Assembly (NCBI GenBank): GCA_035934995.1
Contig: DASYXI010000012.1
Location: 1 to 40,348 of the forward strand
DNA length: 40,348 bases
Direction: 5' to 3'
From: REEB95 sp035934995
Lineage (GTDB): Bacteria > Pseudomonadota > Alphaproteobacteria > ATCC43930 > CGMCC-115725
Part shown: positions 14,529 to 24,667 of the stretch, piece by piece
Layout: each line of letters opens with the position of its first letter
Numbering within the stretch: position 1 is the stretch's first letter
Program-made: the position numbers and the translations under genes
The notes under the pieces: model-generated
The model's database searches: none
Told to the model about the DNA's origin: nothing
The model's input: the letters and a program-made list of their open reading frames with translations, nothing else

Positions 14529-15968
14529 TCAGGCGTCGAGATTGTGCAGCCGTTCGCCGTTGGCGCCGGCACCGTTGCCATTGCTGGCGCCATTGCCGCC
14601 GACGCCGAGCGACTTAAGCTTGCGGTGCAATGCCGACCGCTCCATGCCGACGAACGCGGCGGTGCGCGAGATATTGCCGCCGAAGCGCGTGACCTGGGCC
14701 ATGAGATATTCGCGTTCGAACATTTCGCGCGCGTCGCGCAACGGCAGGCCCATGAGCTCGCCGCCCTTATCCCATTTGACCACTGCCGGCGCCACCGTCG
14801 TGATTTCGGGCGGCAGATTGTCGGCGCGGATCGGCTCGCGCGCATCGCCCGGCGTCATGATCAGCACCCAATCGATGACATTGCGCAGCTGGCGCACGTT
14901 GCCCGGCCATTCATAGGATTGAAGCGCCGCCATCGCATCCTCGCCGAACGCACGCGGTGACACGCGCGCCGCCTCGGCAGCGCGCACCATCAGATGCCGT
15001 GCGAGTTCGGGTATGTCCTCGGCGCGTTCGCGCAGCGGCGGCACCGCCAACGGCACGACTGCGAGACGATAATAGAGGTCCTCGCGAAAACGGCCGGTGG
15101 CGATTTCGCTCTGCAAGTCGCGGTTGGTCGAGGCGATGACGCGCACATCGACCTTGACCCGGCCGCCACCGACGCGCTCGAACGTCTGCTCTTGCAGGGC
15201 GCGGACGATCTTGCCCTGCGTTTCAAGCGGCATATCGGCGATCTCGTCGAGAAACAGCGTGCCGCCGTGCGCTTCTTCGAAGGTGCCCACCTTGCGCGGA
15301 CTGCCGTCGCCGTCGGCACCGGGCTCGGCGCCGAACAACTCGCTCTCGACGCGCTCGGGCCGCATCGTCGCGCAACTCAGCGTGACGAACGGCCCACGCG
15401 CACGCTTCGATCGGGCGTGCAGCAATCGCGCCACGATGTCCTTGCCGGTGCCCGCTACGCCGGTGATCAGCACGCGGCTGTTGGTGGCGGCGACACGCTC
15501 GATCTGTTGCCGCAACTGCGCGATCTGTTGCGAGCGGCCGACGAGCTCGTCGTCGGCGCCGGCGCGTTGCTTCAATTCCTCGTTCTCGCGCCGCAGCCGG
15601 CTGGTCTCTATGGCGCGGTCGACGATATGCAGCAGCCGGTCGGCCTTGAACGGTTTCTCGATGAAATCGTAGGCGCCCACCTTGATCGCGGCGACCGCGG
15701 TTTCGATCGTGCCGTGGCCCGAGATCATCACGACCGGCACCGTCGGCCATTCACGCTTGACCACCTTAAGAATCTCGATGCCGTCGAGCTCGCTGCCCTG
15801 GAGCCAGATGTCGAGCACCACGAGCGTCGGCCGCCGCGTGCGGATCGCCACCAGCGCCTCGGTACTGGTGCCGGCCTCGCGCGTCTCGTAGCCCTCATCG
15901 CTGAGAACGCCGCAGATCAGCGCCCGGATGTCGGCCTCGTCGTCGACGACCAGAATGTCATGCGCCAT
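14529..15968 (-). CDS. ntrX: Nitrogen-assimilation response regulator NtrX
   Basis: This 479-residue protein has a receiver (about 3-120, phosphorylation Asp53 in LDIWLQGSELDG). An AAA+ domain follows (Walker A GVAGTGKD at 170-177, Walker B FLDEI at 239-243). A Fis-type HTH lies near the end (I-S-R-T-A-A-F-V-G-M-E-R-S-A-L-H-R-K-L), followed by a Gly/Asn-rich tail of about 25 residues. After ELFG (210-213) the sequence is A-E-P-G-A-D-G-D-G-S-P, so the sigma-54-contacting GAFTGA loop is missing. NtrX proteins of this class commonly lack it and act without sigma-54. The MAHDILVVDDE start at 15968 overlaps the ntrY 3' end by 11 bases, indicating coupling. Confidence 0.95.
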   Translation of the reverse strand: MAHDILVVDDEADIRALICGVLSDEGYETREAGTSTEALVAIRTRRPTLVVLDIWLQGSELDGIEILKVVKREWPTVPVVMISGHGTIETAVAAIKVGAYDFIEKPFKADRLLHIVDRAIETSRLRRENEELKQRAGADDELVGRSQQIAQLRQQIERVAATNSRVLITGVAGTGKDIVARLLHARSKRARGPFVTLSCATMRPERVESELFGAEPGADGDGSPRKVGTFEEAHGGTLFLDEIADMPLETQGKIVRALQEQTFERVGGGRVKVDVRVIASTNRDLQSEIATGRFREDLYYRLAVVPLAVPPLRERAEDIPELARHLMVRAAEAARVSPRAFGEDAMAALQSYEWPGNVRQLRNVIDWVLIMTPGDAREPIRADNLPPEITTVAPAVVKWDKGGELMGLPLRDAREMFEREYLMAQVTRFGGNISRTAAFVGMERSALHRKLKSLGVGGNGASNGNGAGANGERLHNLDA

Positions 15969-18186
15969 GGGTGCCCTCCCGTTTGACGCGTTCAGTTTCG
16001 TCAGCTTCGGTGATGCGCGCTTCGCCACGCACGAACAGCAACGTCACGCGCGCGCCGCCGCCGGCGCAATCGTCGAGGCGCAGCTCGCCGCCGTGGTCTT
16101 CCATGATCTTCTTGACGATCGCCAACCCAAGGCCCGTGCCGCCGGCACGCGTGGTGACATAGGGCTCGGTCAGCCGATCGCGCTCCTTGTGCGGCAAGCC
16201 GACGCCGTTGTCTCCGACCGCAACCGTGACGTTGCCGTCGGCGTCGGTCATACGGATGCGGACGTGGCCAGCCGCAGCGCCGGCGCCGCGCGCCTGGATC
16301 GCCTCGCCGGCGTTCTTGAGGATGTTGACCAGCGCCTGGCTGACCTGGCGGCCATCGCACAACAGCCGCATCGGCGTTGTCGGCAGATCGAGATCGAAGC
16401 GGATCTCCGGGTTGGCGGTGCGTTGGAGAAAGGCGGCGCGGCGGACAAGCTCGGTCAGATCCTCGTCGCGCAGCACCGGTGCCGGCATGCGCGCGAACGA
16501 CGAGAATTCGTCGACCATGCGGCCGATATCGCCGACATGGCGGATGATCGTGTCGGTGCAGATTGCGAAAGTGTCGGGATCGGTGCGGATTTCGCCGGTG
16601 TATTTGCGTTTCAAGCGCTCGGCGGACAACTGGATCGGCGTCAGCGGATTCTTGATTTCGTGCGCGATGCGGCGCGCCACGTCCGACCACGCGGCCTTGC
16701 GCTGCGCCGCGATCAGGCTGGTGACGTCGTCGAAAGTCACGACATAGCCCTTGATCTCGCCGTCGATGCGCTCGGCGGCGATGCGCACCAACAACGCCAC
16801 CACGTGTCCGTCGCGCATCAACTGAATCTGCGACTGCGCCAGACGCTCCGGCCGGCGACCGACCTCGTCGAGCAGACCGGCCATCTCCGGCACCAAGTCC
16901 GCGAGGTCCTGTCCGATCGTCTGGTCGAGATCGACGCCGAGCAGCACCGACGCCGATCGGTTCGGCAGGTTGATGCGCGCGTGCTGGTCGAGGCCGATGA
17001 CGCCCGCCGACACGCCGGACAGCACCGTCTCGGTGAACCGCCGGCGCTGATCGAGCTGCCGGTTGGCTTCGATCAACTCGCTCTGCTGGCTTTCGAGCTG
17101 ATGCGTCATGCGATTGAAGGCGCGGAACAGCGAGCCGAACTCCTCGTCGCCCATCCCGATCGGCACCCGCGCGGTGAGATCGCCGCCGCGCACGCGCTCG
17201 GCGGCGACGATGAGGGAGCTCATCGGCCGGGCCAGACGCTGCGCGAATGTCAACCCAACCCACACCGCGCCGGTCAGCAACAGGATGCCGACGGCGAAGA
17301 ACACCATCGTGAACGCAATCTGGTATTCCGAGCGTTCGCCTTCGAGCTTCTCATATTGCGCGACGGCGCTCTGAGTTTGCGTCATGTGCGCCAGCACCGC
17401 CGGATCGACGTAGCGCCCGACAAAAAGGTAAACGTCGCCAAAGCGGTTAAGCCGGATGAGCGCGCGCACCCGGCCGTCATTGTCGCTCGTCAACACCGCG
17501 ACTTCGCCGGACTGCGCCTGACGCAGTGCCCAAACCGGAATCGGTTGCAGCTCAAGCGAGAAGCTCAACGCGGTGTGCGCCAGGACGTGACCGTTACCGT
17601 CGAAGACCACCGCTTCATTGAGCGAGCGCAGCGCCGCCTGGGCGTTGACCACCTGATTGAGGCGGTCGGGATTGATGCTGAGGAACGCCGCCTCGCGATT
17701 GAGATCGTTCGCCATGCTGACGACGTCGGCGCGGATCGCCTGCTGGTGCTCGTGCAAATAGGCCTCGGCGACGACCAACGATTCCTGGAGCGCGGTCCGC
17801 ACGCGCTCGCTGAACCACGCCTGCACGCCGAAGCTGAACAATAAGTAGGAGAACACCGCGACGATGATGGTCGGAATCACCGCCACCAAGCTGAACAGCA
17901 CGACGAGACGGATGTGCAGGCGCGAGCCGGCGAGACCGCGGCGGCGTTCGGCCCAGAGTTGCACGAGACGCCACGCCACCACCGCGACCAGCGGCAGCAC
18001 CAGCACCAGATTGACGATGAGGATGAGTTGGTCGAGGTGCGGCTGCGAATCGAACGGCGGGATGCCGCGCATCGCGGCGAAGGTGGCGATGGCGGAAAGC
18101 ACCGCGGCAACCGCGAGCGCCACGGCAAGTTTGCGCGCCAGACGCACCCGGCGCGCCCACAACACCAATTCCCGTGAAACGCTCAT
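15958..18186 (-). CDS. ntrY: Nitrogen-assimilation sensor kinase NtrY
   Basis: This 742-residue membrane kinase has hydrophobic segments near 18-38, 53-75, 92-117 and 285-310, with a sensor loop of about 165 residues between the last two. Then come HAMP (about 310-365), PAS (about 380-490), the H-box R-I-A-H-E-I-K-N-P-L-T-P-I, and an ATPase domain (D-N-G-V-G-L, G-G-T-G-L-G-L-A). NtrY senses nitrogen- or redox-related cues and phosphorylates NtrX. A 163-base gap to ntrC contains palindromes, so ntrYX may have its own promoter besides read-through from dusB-ntrBC. Confidence 0.96.
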   Translation of the reverse strand: MSVSRELVLWARRVRLARKLAVALAVAAVLSAIATFAAMRGIPPFDSQPHLDQLILIVNLVLVLPLVAVVAWRLVQLWAERRRGLAGSRLHIRLVVLFSLVAVIPTIIVAVFSYLLFSFGVQAWFSERVRTALQESLVVAEAYLHEHQQAIRADVVSMANDLNREAAFLSINPDRLNQVVNAQAALRSLNEAVVFDGNGHVLAHTALSFSLELQPIPVWALRQAQSGEVAVLTSDNDGRVRALIRLNRFGDVYLFVGRYVDPAVLAHMTQTQSAVAQYEKLEGERSEYQIAFTMVFFAVGILLLTGAVWVGLTFAQRLARPMSSLIVAAERVRGGDLTARVPIGMGDEEFGSLFRAFNRMTHQLESQQSELIEANRQLDQRRRFTETVLSGVSAGVIGLDQHARINLPNRSASVLLGVDLDQTIGQDLADLVPEMAGLLDEVGRRPERLAQSQIQLMRDGHVVALLVRIAAERIDGEIKGYVVTFDDVTSLIAAQRKAAWSDVARRIAHEIKNPLTPIQLSAERLKRKYTGEIRTDPDTFAICTDTIIRHVGDIGRMVDEFSSFARMPAPVLRDEDLTELVRRAAFLQRTANPEIRFDLDLPTTPMRLLCDGRQVSQALVNILKNAGEAIQARGAGAAAGHVRIRMTDADGNVTVAVGDNGVGLPHKERDRLTEPYVTTRAGGTGLGLAIVKKIMEDHGGELRLDDCAGGGARVTLLFVRGEARITEADETERVKREGTHGA

Positions 18187-18241
18187 CCGCCCCGGTAGCC
18201 CGCCCCGGCAACGTCGGCCAGCGTTGCATCCCGGCCACGGC

Positions 18242-18292
18242 GTTGCTTCTGAGCAACACCCTACTCCAACCCCTTAATAATGCGCCATTATT
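18242..18292. promoter_or_regulatory. Two palindromes upstream of ntrYX
   Basis: GTTGC-TTCTGA-GCAAC (18242-18257) and AATAATG-CGC-CATTATT (18276-18292) are perfect inverted repeats with arms of 5 and 7 bases. They lie in the ntrC-ntrY gap, 56 and 90 bases ahead of the ntrY start. They may be regulator-binding sites for ntrYX expression, or the AT-rich one a part of an ntrC mRNA end structure. No T-tract follows on the leftward strand. Confidence 0.4.
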
Positions 18293-18349
18293 TTTATGAC
18301 CGGCGCCGATATGCGCGGCGATTCCCTTCAGCCGCGCGGCGATCAGGCC

Positions 18350-19800
<1,451 letters not shown>

Positions 19801-19804
<4 letters not shown>

Positions 19805-20922
19805 CGCGCGGCTCCGTTCGGCGCGTCGCGCGACACCGGCAGATAGACGCGGAAGACGGTGCGACGGGGCTCGCTGTCGAATTCGATCACGCCGCCGTGG
19901 TCGCCGATCACCTTGGCGACCAGCGCCAAGCCGAGACCGCTTCCGTTGTGCTTGGTCGAAACGAACGGATCGAACAAATGCGGCCGCAAATCGTCGGGAA
20001 TGCCGGCGCCGTTGTCGGTGACCGACACGACCAAGGGTAAATGCACGCGACTGTCCGAACCGGCGATCGCGAGCCGCACGCCGTGCTGATAGGCGGTCCG
20101 GAGCTCGATCTCGCCGCCCTTTTCGGGCACGGCTTCGGCGGCGTTCTTCAACAGATTCATGAACACTTGGATCAGCAGGTCGCGGTTGCCGTGCACGAAC
20201 GGCAGCGACGGGTCGTAGACCTCGGTGATTTGGACGTGCCGCGCGAAGCCGGATTGCGCCGCCGTGCGCACGCGCCCCATCACCTCGTGGATGTTCACGG
20301 CGGTGCGCTCGAGCGGCCCGCTGTCGGAGAACACGTCCATGCGGTCGACGAGCGCGCAAATCCGGTCGGTTTCGTCGCAGATGAGCCGCGTCAGCTCGCG
20401 ATCGGCCGTGTTGACGTTCTGCTCGAGCAGCTGTGCGGCGCCGCGGATGCCCGACAGCGGATTCTTCACTTCGTGCGCCAACATCGACGCCATCGCCGTC
20501 ACCGAGCGCGCGGCGTTGCGATGCGTCAACTGACGGTCGATCTTGTTGGCGATCGAGCGTTCCTGGAACGTCAGCAGCACGCGATCGCGCGCCTCCGACA
20601 ACGGCGCCGCCTGGATGTCGACGAAGCGCGTCGGCAGCCGCGGCGTTTCGAGCGTGACGCCGTATTCCGAGACGCTGTGGCCGGTTTCGCGCACGCTCGC
20701 GATCAACGCGAACAGCGGCCCGTCTTGCGGCAGCATCGTTCCGAGATTGGTGCCCACCAGCGTCGCCGCGCCCGTATCGAACAGCTGTTCCGCGGCGGCG
20801 TTGACGAAACAAACGCGATCGTCGGCATCGACCACCAGCAACGGCTCGGGCAAGGCCGCGAGCACCTGCGATGGATCGGGCGGCGCAGCGCCGAGCTTGC
20901 GGGCCAGGCTGCGCACCGCCAT
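19801..20922 (-). CDS. ntrB: Nitrogen regulation sensor kinase/phosphatase NtrB
   Basis: This 373-residue soluble kinase has an N-terminal PAS domain (about 20-125) and His150 in MLAHEVKNPLSGIRGA, the NtrB-type H-box. Its ATPase domain has N-L-L-K-N-A-A-E-A, DNGAGIP and G-S-G-L-G-L-A. It is controlled by PII proteins in known systems and phosphorylates NtrC. The ATG follows the dusB TAG with no gap (TAGATG) and the stop overlaps ntrC, so dusB-ntrB-ntrC are translated as a coupled unit. Confidence 0.97.
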
Positions 20923-21924
20923 CTATGCCGCCAGCCGCGCGATCAGCGGCGCGAAGAATTCGGCGATCATCGCCTTGACCTTGGCTGGATCGGCGATCTG
21001 ATTGACGGCGGCGCGGAACTCGGCCGAGCCAGGCAGCCCCTTCGAATACCAGCCGATGTGCTTGCGCGCCATGCGCGCACCGGTGTCGGCGCCGTAATGC
21101 GACAGCATGTCGTCGTAATGGCGCAACACGATGTCGCGCTGCTCGGCCATCGTCGGGTCGGGCAGCCGCTCGCCGGTCTTCAGGAAATGAATCACCTGCC
21201 GCACGAACCACGGCCGGCCATAGGCGCCGCGGCCGACCATGACGCCGTCCGCGCCCGATTGCGCCAGCGCCGTGCGTGCCTCGTCGAGCGTGTTGACGTC
21301 GCCATTGACGATCACCGGAATGCGCACGGCCTCTTTCACCGTGCGGATGAAGCTCCAGTCCGCCTTGCCGTCGTAGAACTGACAGCGCGTACGGCCATGC
21401 ACCGTGATCATGCGAATGCCCGACTGCTCAGCGATGCGCGCGAGCGCCGGCGCATTGCGGGTGCGGTCGTCCCAGCCGGTGCGCATCTTGAGCGTCACCG
21501 GCAGATCGACCGCCTTCACTGTCGCTTCGAGGATGCGCGCGGCGTGCAGCTCGTCGCGCATCAGCGCCGAACCGGCATGGCCGTTGACCACCTTCTTCAC
21601 CGGGCAGCCGAAATTGATGTCGATGATACGGGCGCCGCGATCGGCGTTGAGCTTGGCCGCTTCCGCCATCACCTCGGGCTCGCAGCCGGCGAGCTGCACC
21701 GCCATGGGTTGCTCGTCGGATTCGCTTTGCGCCATCACCAGCGACCGCCGGGTTTCGCGGATCATCGCCGCGCTGGCGATCATTTCCGAAACCACCAGGC
21801 CGGCACCGAAGCCTTTCACCAGGCGACGGAACGGCAGGTCGCTCACGCCCGACATGGGCGCGAGGAAGACCGGATCGGCGATCTGGACGGGGCCGATCTC
21901 AAGGGGTTCGAGGCCAATGCTCAT
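20923..21924 (-). CDS. dusB: tRNA-dihydrouridine synthase DusB (NifR3)
   Basis: This 333-residue TIM-barrel FMN enzyme reduces uridines in tRNA. Motifs seen are L-A-P-M-S-G-V-S-D near the N terminus, the catalytic Cys107 in INFGCPVKK, K-M-R-T-G-W, V-H-G-R-T-R, and V-M-V-G-R-G-A-Y-G-R-P-W for the phosphate site. It is the first gene of the classic alphaproteobacterial nifR3-ntrBC operon. The start ATG follows the AT-richer 225-base gap shared with ispDF on the other strand. Confidence 0.97.
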   Translation of the reverse strand: MSIGLEPLEIGPVQIADPVFLAPMSGVSDLPFRRLVKGFGAGLVVSEMIASAAMIRETRRSLVMAQSESDEQPMAVQLAGCEPEVMAEAAKLNADRGARIIDINFGCPVKKVVNGHAGSALMRDELHAARILEATVKAVDLPVTLKMRTGWDDRTRNAPALARIAEQSGIRMITVHGRTRCQFYDGKADWSFIRTVKEAVRIPVIVNGDVNTLDEARTALAQSGADGVMVGRGAYGRPWFVRQVIHFLKTGERLPDPTMAEQRDIVLRHYDDMLSHYGADTGARMARKHIGWYSKGLPGSAEFRAAVNQIADPAKVKAMIAEFFAPLIARLAA

Positions 21925-21963
21925 TTTCTAAGCAAACCGCCGTAATGCGCAAGAATTGGGCAT

Positions 21964-21991
21964 AGAATACCCTGACGTTTGTGCGATGCAA
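21964..21991 (-). promoter_or_regulatory. Candidate dusB-ntrBC promoter
   Basis: Leftward, TTGCAT (21991-21986) and TATTCT (21969-21964) are separated by 16 bases and lie 40 bases ahead of dusB, in the AT-rich part of the gap. Each hexamer matches the consensus at four of six bases, so this is a plausible but weak call. Confidence 0.33.
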
Positions 21992-22149
21992 TAAGAATCG
22001 CGTCGATGCGTATGCGAGCGGTCGCAGGGGTTTCATTTTTTGTTTTGCCATCCGGGCGCGCGCCGACGGCGAGGACAACACGCATCGCCGCGCCGATTTC
22101 GCTCGTCGCCTTGGCAAGCACGGGGGCTGTGGTCTAGGGTCGCGCCGCC

Positions 22150-23304
22150 ATGCCGACCTGCATCGCGCTGGTGGTCGCGGCCGGTCGCGGTACGCGCCTC
22201 GGCGCCGACCTTCCCAAGCAATATCTGTCCGTCGCGGGACAACCGTTGCTGCGTCATTCGCTGACGACGCTCGCCGCGCATCCCGGCATCGACCATGTGC
22301 GCGTGGTCTTCAATCCGAACGACACCGACCATTACGCCCGCGCCAGCGCCGGACTCGATTTGCTGCCGCCGGTCGCCGGCGGCGCGGCGCGGCAGGATTC
22401 CGCGCGGCTCGGCCTTGAAAGTCTCGCCGCGTTCGCGCCCACGCAGGTGCTGATCCACGATGGTGCGCGTCCCTTTGTCGATGCCGGCACGATCGATCGC
22501 GTCCTGGCCGCGTTGACCGACGCGCCCGCCGCCGTGCCGGCGCTCAAGCTTGCCGATACCGTGAAGCGCGCCGACGACGGAAGCGTGCTCGAGACCGTCG
22601 ACCGCGCGCAGCTCTGGCGCGCGCAAACGCCGCAAGGCTTCCGTTATCGCGACATCCTTGCCGCGCATCGCGCCGCCAAAGGCATGGACTTGCCCGACGA
22701 CGCCGCGGTGGCCGAGCGCGCCGGCCTCGCCGTGCGGCTGGTCGCCGGCGGCGAAGACAATATCAAGGTGACGACGCCGGAAGACCTTGCCCGGGCTGAG
22801 CGCTGGGCCGCGGCGCGCCGCGGCGACGTGCGCACCGGCCAGGGATTCGACGTGCATGCCTTCGGTCCGGGCGATCATGTCTGGTTGTGCGGAATCAAAG
22901 TGCCACACGATCATGGTCTTGTCGGGCACAGCGATGCCGATTGCGGCTTGCATGCGCTGACGGACGCCATTCTCGGCGCGCTCGGCGCCGGCGACATCGG
23001 CGTTCATTTCCCGCCGAGCGATCCGCAATGGCGCGGCGCGCCGTCGCATCGCTTCCTGCGTCATGCGGCGGATCTCGTCGCCAAGGCCGGCGGCAGCATC
23101 GCACATGTCGACGTCACGCTGATCTGCGAGAGCCCGAAGGTCGGGCCTCATCGCGCCGCCATGGTTGCGCGGATCGCCGAAATCCTCGCGCTCGATGCGA
23201 CGCGCGTCAGCGTCAAGGCGACGACCACCGAGCGGCTCGGCTTCACCGGCCGCGGCGAAGGCATCGCGGCGCAAGCGGTGGCGACGCTGCGCCTGCCGCT
23301 CTGA
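22150..23304 (+). CDS. ispDF: Bifunctional IspD/IspF isoprenoid enzyme
   Basis: This 384-residue fusion covers two steps of the MEP pathway. Residues 1 to about 225 are IspD (VVAAGRGTRLGADLPKQY nucleotide-binding loop, H-D-G-A-R-P-F, D-N-I-K-V-T-T-P-E-D), the MEP cytidylyltransferase. Residues about 227-384 are IspF (TGQGFDVHAFGPGD with metal ligands Asp234 and His236, GHSDADCGLHALTDA, the cyclodiphosphate-forming K-A-T-T-T-E), the MECDP synthase. The fusion is typical of alphaproteobacteria. pgpA starts four bases after its stop, so they form one operon. Confidence 0.97.
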   Translation: MPTCIALVVAAGRGTRLGADLPKQYLSVAGQPLLRHSLTTLAAHPGIDHVRVVFNPNDTDHYARASAGLDLLPPVAGGAARQDSARLGLESLAAFAPTQVLIHDGARPFVDAGTIDRVLAALTDAPAAVPALKLADTVKRADDGSVLETVDRAQLWRAQTPQGFRYRDILAAHRAAKGMDLPDDAAVAERAGLAVRLVAGGEDNIKVTTPEDLARAERWAAARRGDVRTGQGFDVHAFGPGDHVWLCGIKVPHDHGLVGHSDADCGLHALTDAILGALGAGDIGVHFPPSDPQWRGAPSHRFLRHAADLVAKAGGSIAHVDVTLICESPKVGPHRAAMVARIAEILALDATRVSVKATTTERLGFTGRGEGIAAQAVATLRLPL

Positions 23305-23308
23305 TCCG

Positions 23309-23788
23309 ATGCCGCGCCAGCCGCTGCCTTTTTCGCATCCGGCGGTTTGGCTTTCGACCTGGTTCGGCTGCGGCTTGGCGCCATTCGCGCGCGGCACCTG
23401 GGGCTCGTTGGCGGCGCTGCCGCTGGCCGCGATCAGCGTCTGGCTCGGCGGGCCCCTGCTCCTCGTCGTCGTAGCGGCGCTCGTCCTGGCCATCGGCATT
23501 CGCGCGACAGACGCCTACGCGCACGCGATCGACGTCAAGGATCCCGACGAAGCCGTGATCGACGAAGTCGCCGGCCAGTGCCTGACGCTCCTCGTCGTGC
23601 CGCTGGCGCCGCTGCCCTATCTCGCCGGATTTCTGCTGTTCCGTTTCTTCGATGTCGCCAAGCCGTTTCCGATCCGCTGGCTCGAGCGCAATCTGCCGGG
23701 CGGCTGGGGCATCATGCTCGACGATACCGGCGCAGCGATCTACGCCATGGTCGTCTACCTGGTCGGGAGTCATTTCCTTGGCGCCTGA
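23309..23788 (+). CDS. pgpA: Phosphatidylglycerophosphatase A
   Basis: This 159-residue inner-membrane enzyme dephosphorylates phosphatidylglycerophosphate. The family signature is present: G-C-G-L-A-P-F-A-R-G-T-W-G-S at the N terminus and D-P-D-E-A-V-I-D-E-V-A-G-Q in the middle. F-F-D-V-A-K-P-F-P-I and L-D-D-T-G-A-A-I-Y-A follow. Hydrophobic segments lie near 35-62, 88-110 and 138-155. The ATG at 23309 is chosen because it directly follows ispDF and keeps the usual length. The 3' end overlaps the next gene by 11 bases. Confidence 0.95.
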   Translation: MPRQPLPFSHPAVWLSTWFGCGLAPFARGTWGSLAALPLAAISVWLGGPLLLVVVAALVLAIGIRATDAYAHAIDVKDPDEAVIDEVAGQCLTLLVVPLAPLPYLAGFLLFRFFDVAKPFPIRWLERNLPGGWGIMLDDTGAAIYAMVVYLVGSHFLGA

Positions 23789-24269
23789 CAGCGTCGGCGT
23801 CTTGGCCGCGCGCGTGCTCGATGCGTGTCGCGCGCGGCGGTGGCTGGTCGGCATCGCCGAATCCTGCACCGGCGGATTGGTCGCGGCGGCGCTCACCGAC
23901 ATTCCGGGCTCGTCCGACGTCGTCGATCGCGGCTTCGTCACCTATTCTGACCGCGCCAAGGCCGAGCTGCTCGGCGTGCCGGTGCCGATCCTGGTCACGC
24001 ACGGCGCGGTCAGTCGCGAAACCGCCGCGGCGATGGCGCAGGGCGTGTTGGCGAAGTCCAAGGTCGATCTGGCGGTGGCGGTGACCGGGGTCGCCGGTCC
24101 GGGTGGCGGCAGCGCGGAGAAGCCGGTCGGCCTGGTGTGGTTCGCGGTGGCGAGCCGCGGACGCGAGCCGCGCGTCGATCGGCAAGTTTTCGTCGGCGAC
24201 CGCGCGGCGGTGCGTGCGGCGGCGACGCGGCGGGCGCTCGAGCTCCTGATCGAGGCCGCCGCTTCCTAG
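23778..24269 (+). CDS. pncC: CinA C-terminal-type nicotinamide-nucleotide amidase
   Basis: This 163-residue protein equals the C-terminal amidase domain of CinA/PncC, which converts nicotinamide mononucleotide to nicotinic acid mononucleotide. Motifs are A-E-S-C-T-G-G-L (catalytic Ser region), S-R-E-T-A-A-A-M-A, and V-T-G-V-A-G-P-G-G-G-S-A-E-K-P-V-G. The N-terminal CinA (MoaB-like) domain is absent, as in many proteobacteria. No ATG is available before the first motif. TTG at 23778 (T-T-G then A-P-D-S-V) is the likely start and overlaps pgpA by 11 bases, in line with coupled translation. Confidence 0.9.
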   Translation: MAPDSVGVLAARVLDACRARRWLVGIAESCTGGLVAAALTDIPGSSDVVDRGFVTYSDRAKAELLGVPVPILVTHGAVSRETAAAMAQGVLAKSKVDLAVAVTGVAGPGGGSAEKPVGLVWFAVASRGREPRVDRQVFVGDRAAVRAAATRRALELLIEAAAS

Positions 24270-24273
24270 ACGA

Positions 24274-24525
24274 TCAGGCGGGTTCCGGCGCCGCGACGAC
24301 GATGTCGACCAACCGGTCGGTTCGCCGCGTCTTCTGCATCTCGTCGAGGGCGGCGCGAAAGATGCGGGCGATGCGTTCGTCGTTCACCGCCACGGTCTGC
24401 GTCTTGCCGTTGGTCGCGGTGCGGATGGTCGCCGGGCCCAGGCGATTGACCGCCAGCATGGTCAGCAGCACCGGATCGATGTCCTCCCGCGTTTCGGCGG
24501 GGTCGAGTTGCACGATGTCGAGCAT
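24274..24525 (-). CDS. Small protein of unknown function (83 residues)
   Basis: I do not recognise it. It is a soluble, mixed-charge protein that starts M-L-D-I-V-Q-L-D-P-A-E-T and has a strand-like middle (G-P-A-T-I-R-T, K-T-Q-T-V-A-V). An amphipathic helix follows (I-A-R-I-F-R-A-A-L-D-E-M-Q-K). It is convergent with the amidase gene with only four bases between stops, and it stands alone between that gene and the MFS transporter. Coding bias fits the neighbours. A downstream in-frame ATG could give a shorter product. Confidence 0.6.
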   Translation of the reverse strand: MLDIVQLDPAETREDIDPVLLTMLAVNRLGPATIRTATNGKTQTVAVNDERIARIFRAALDEMQKTRRTDRLVDIVVAAPEPA

Positions 24526-24667
24526 GAATCCTCGGTAATGGTTCGCAACGCCGCCTCTCTACGCGTCGAAAGCTGCCGGAATGTTGCGCCCCCATGACGG
24601 TTCGGTGAAACCGTCACCAATTCTTGTGCGTCGGTCGAGTCGCGTGCGCGAAACGTTGGTGTGCCGC

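Noticed and set aside
19805..21211. Long leftward open frame continuing upstream of ntrC
   Set aside because: It is a shadow of ntrB and dusB in another frame; its residues are Arg/Ala-rich without domain motifs, and ntrC has a proper overlapping start at 19804.
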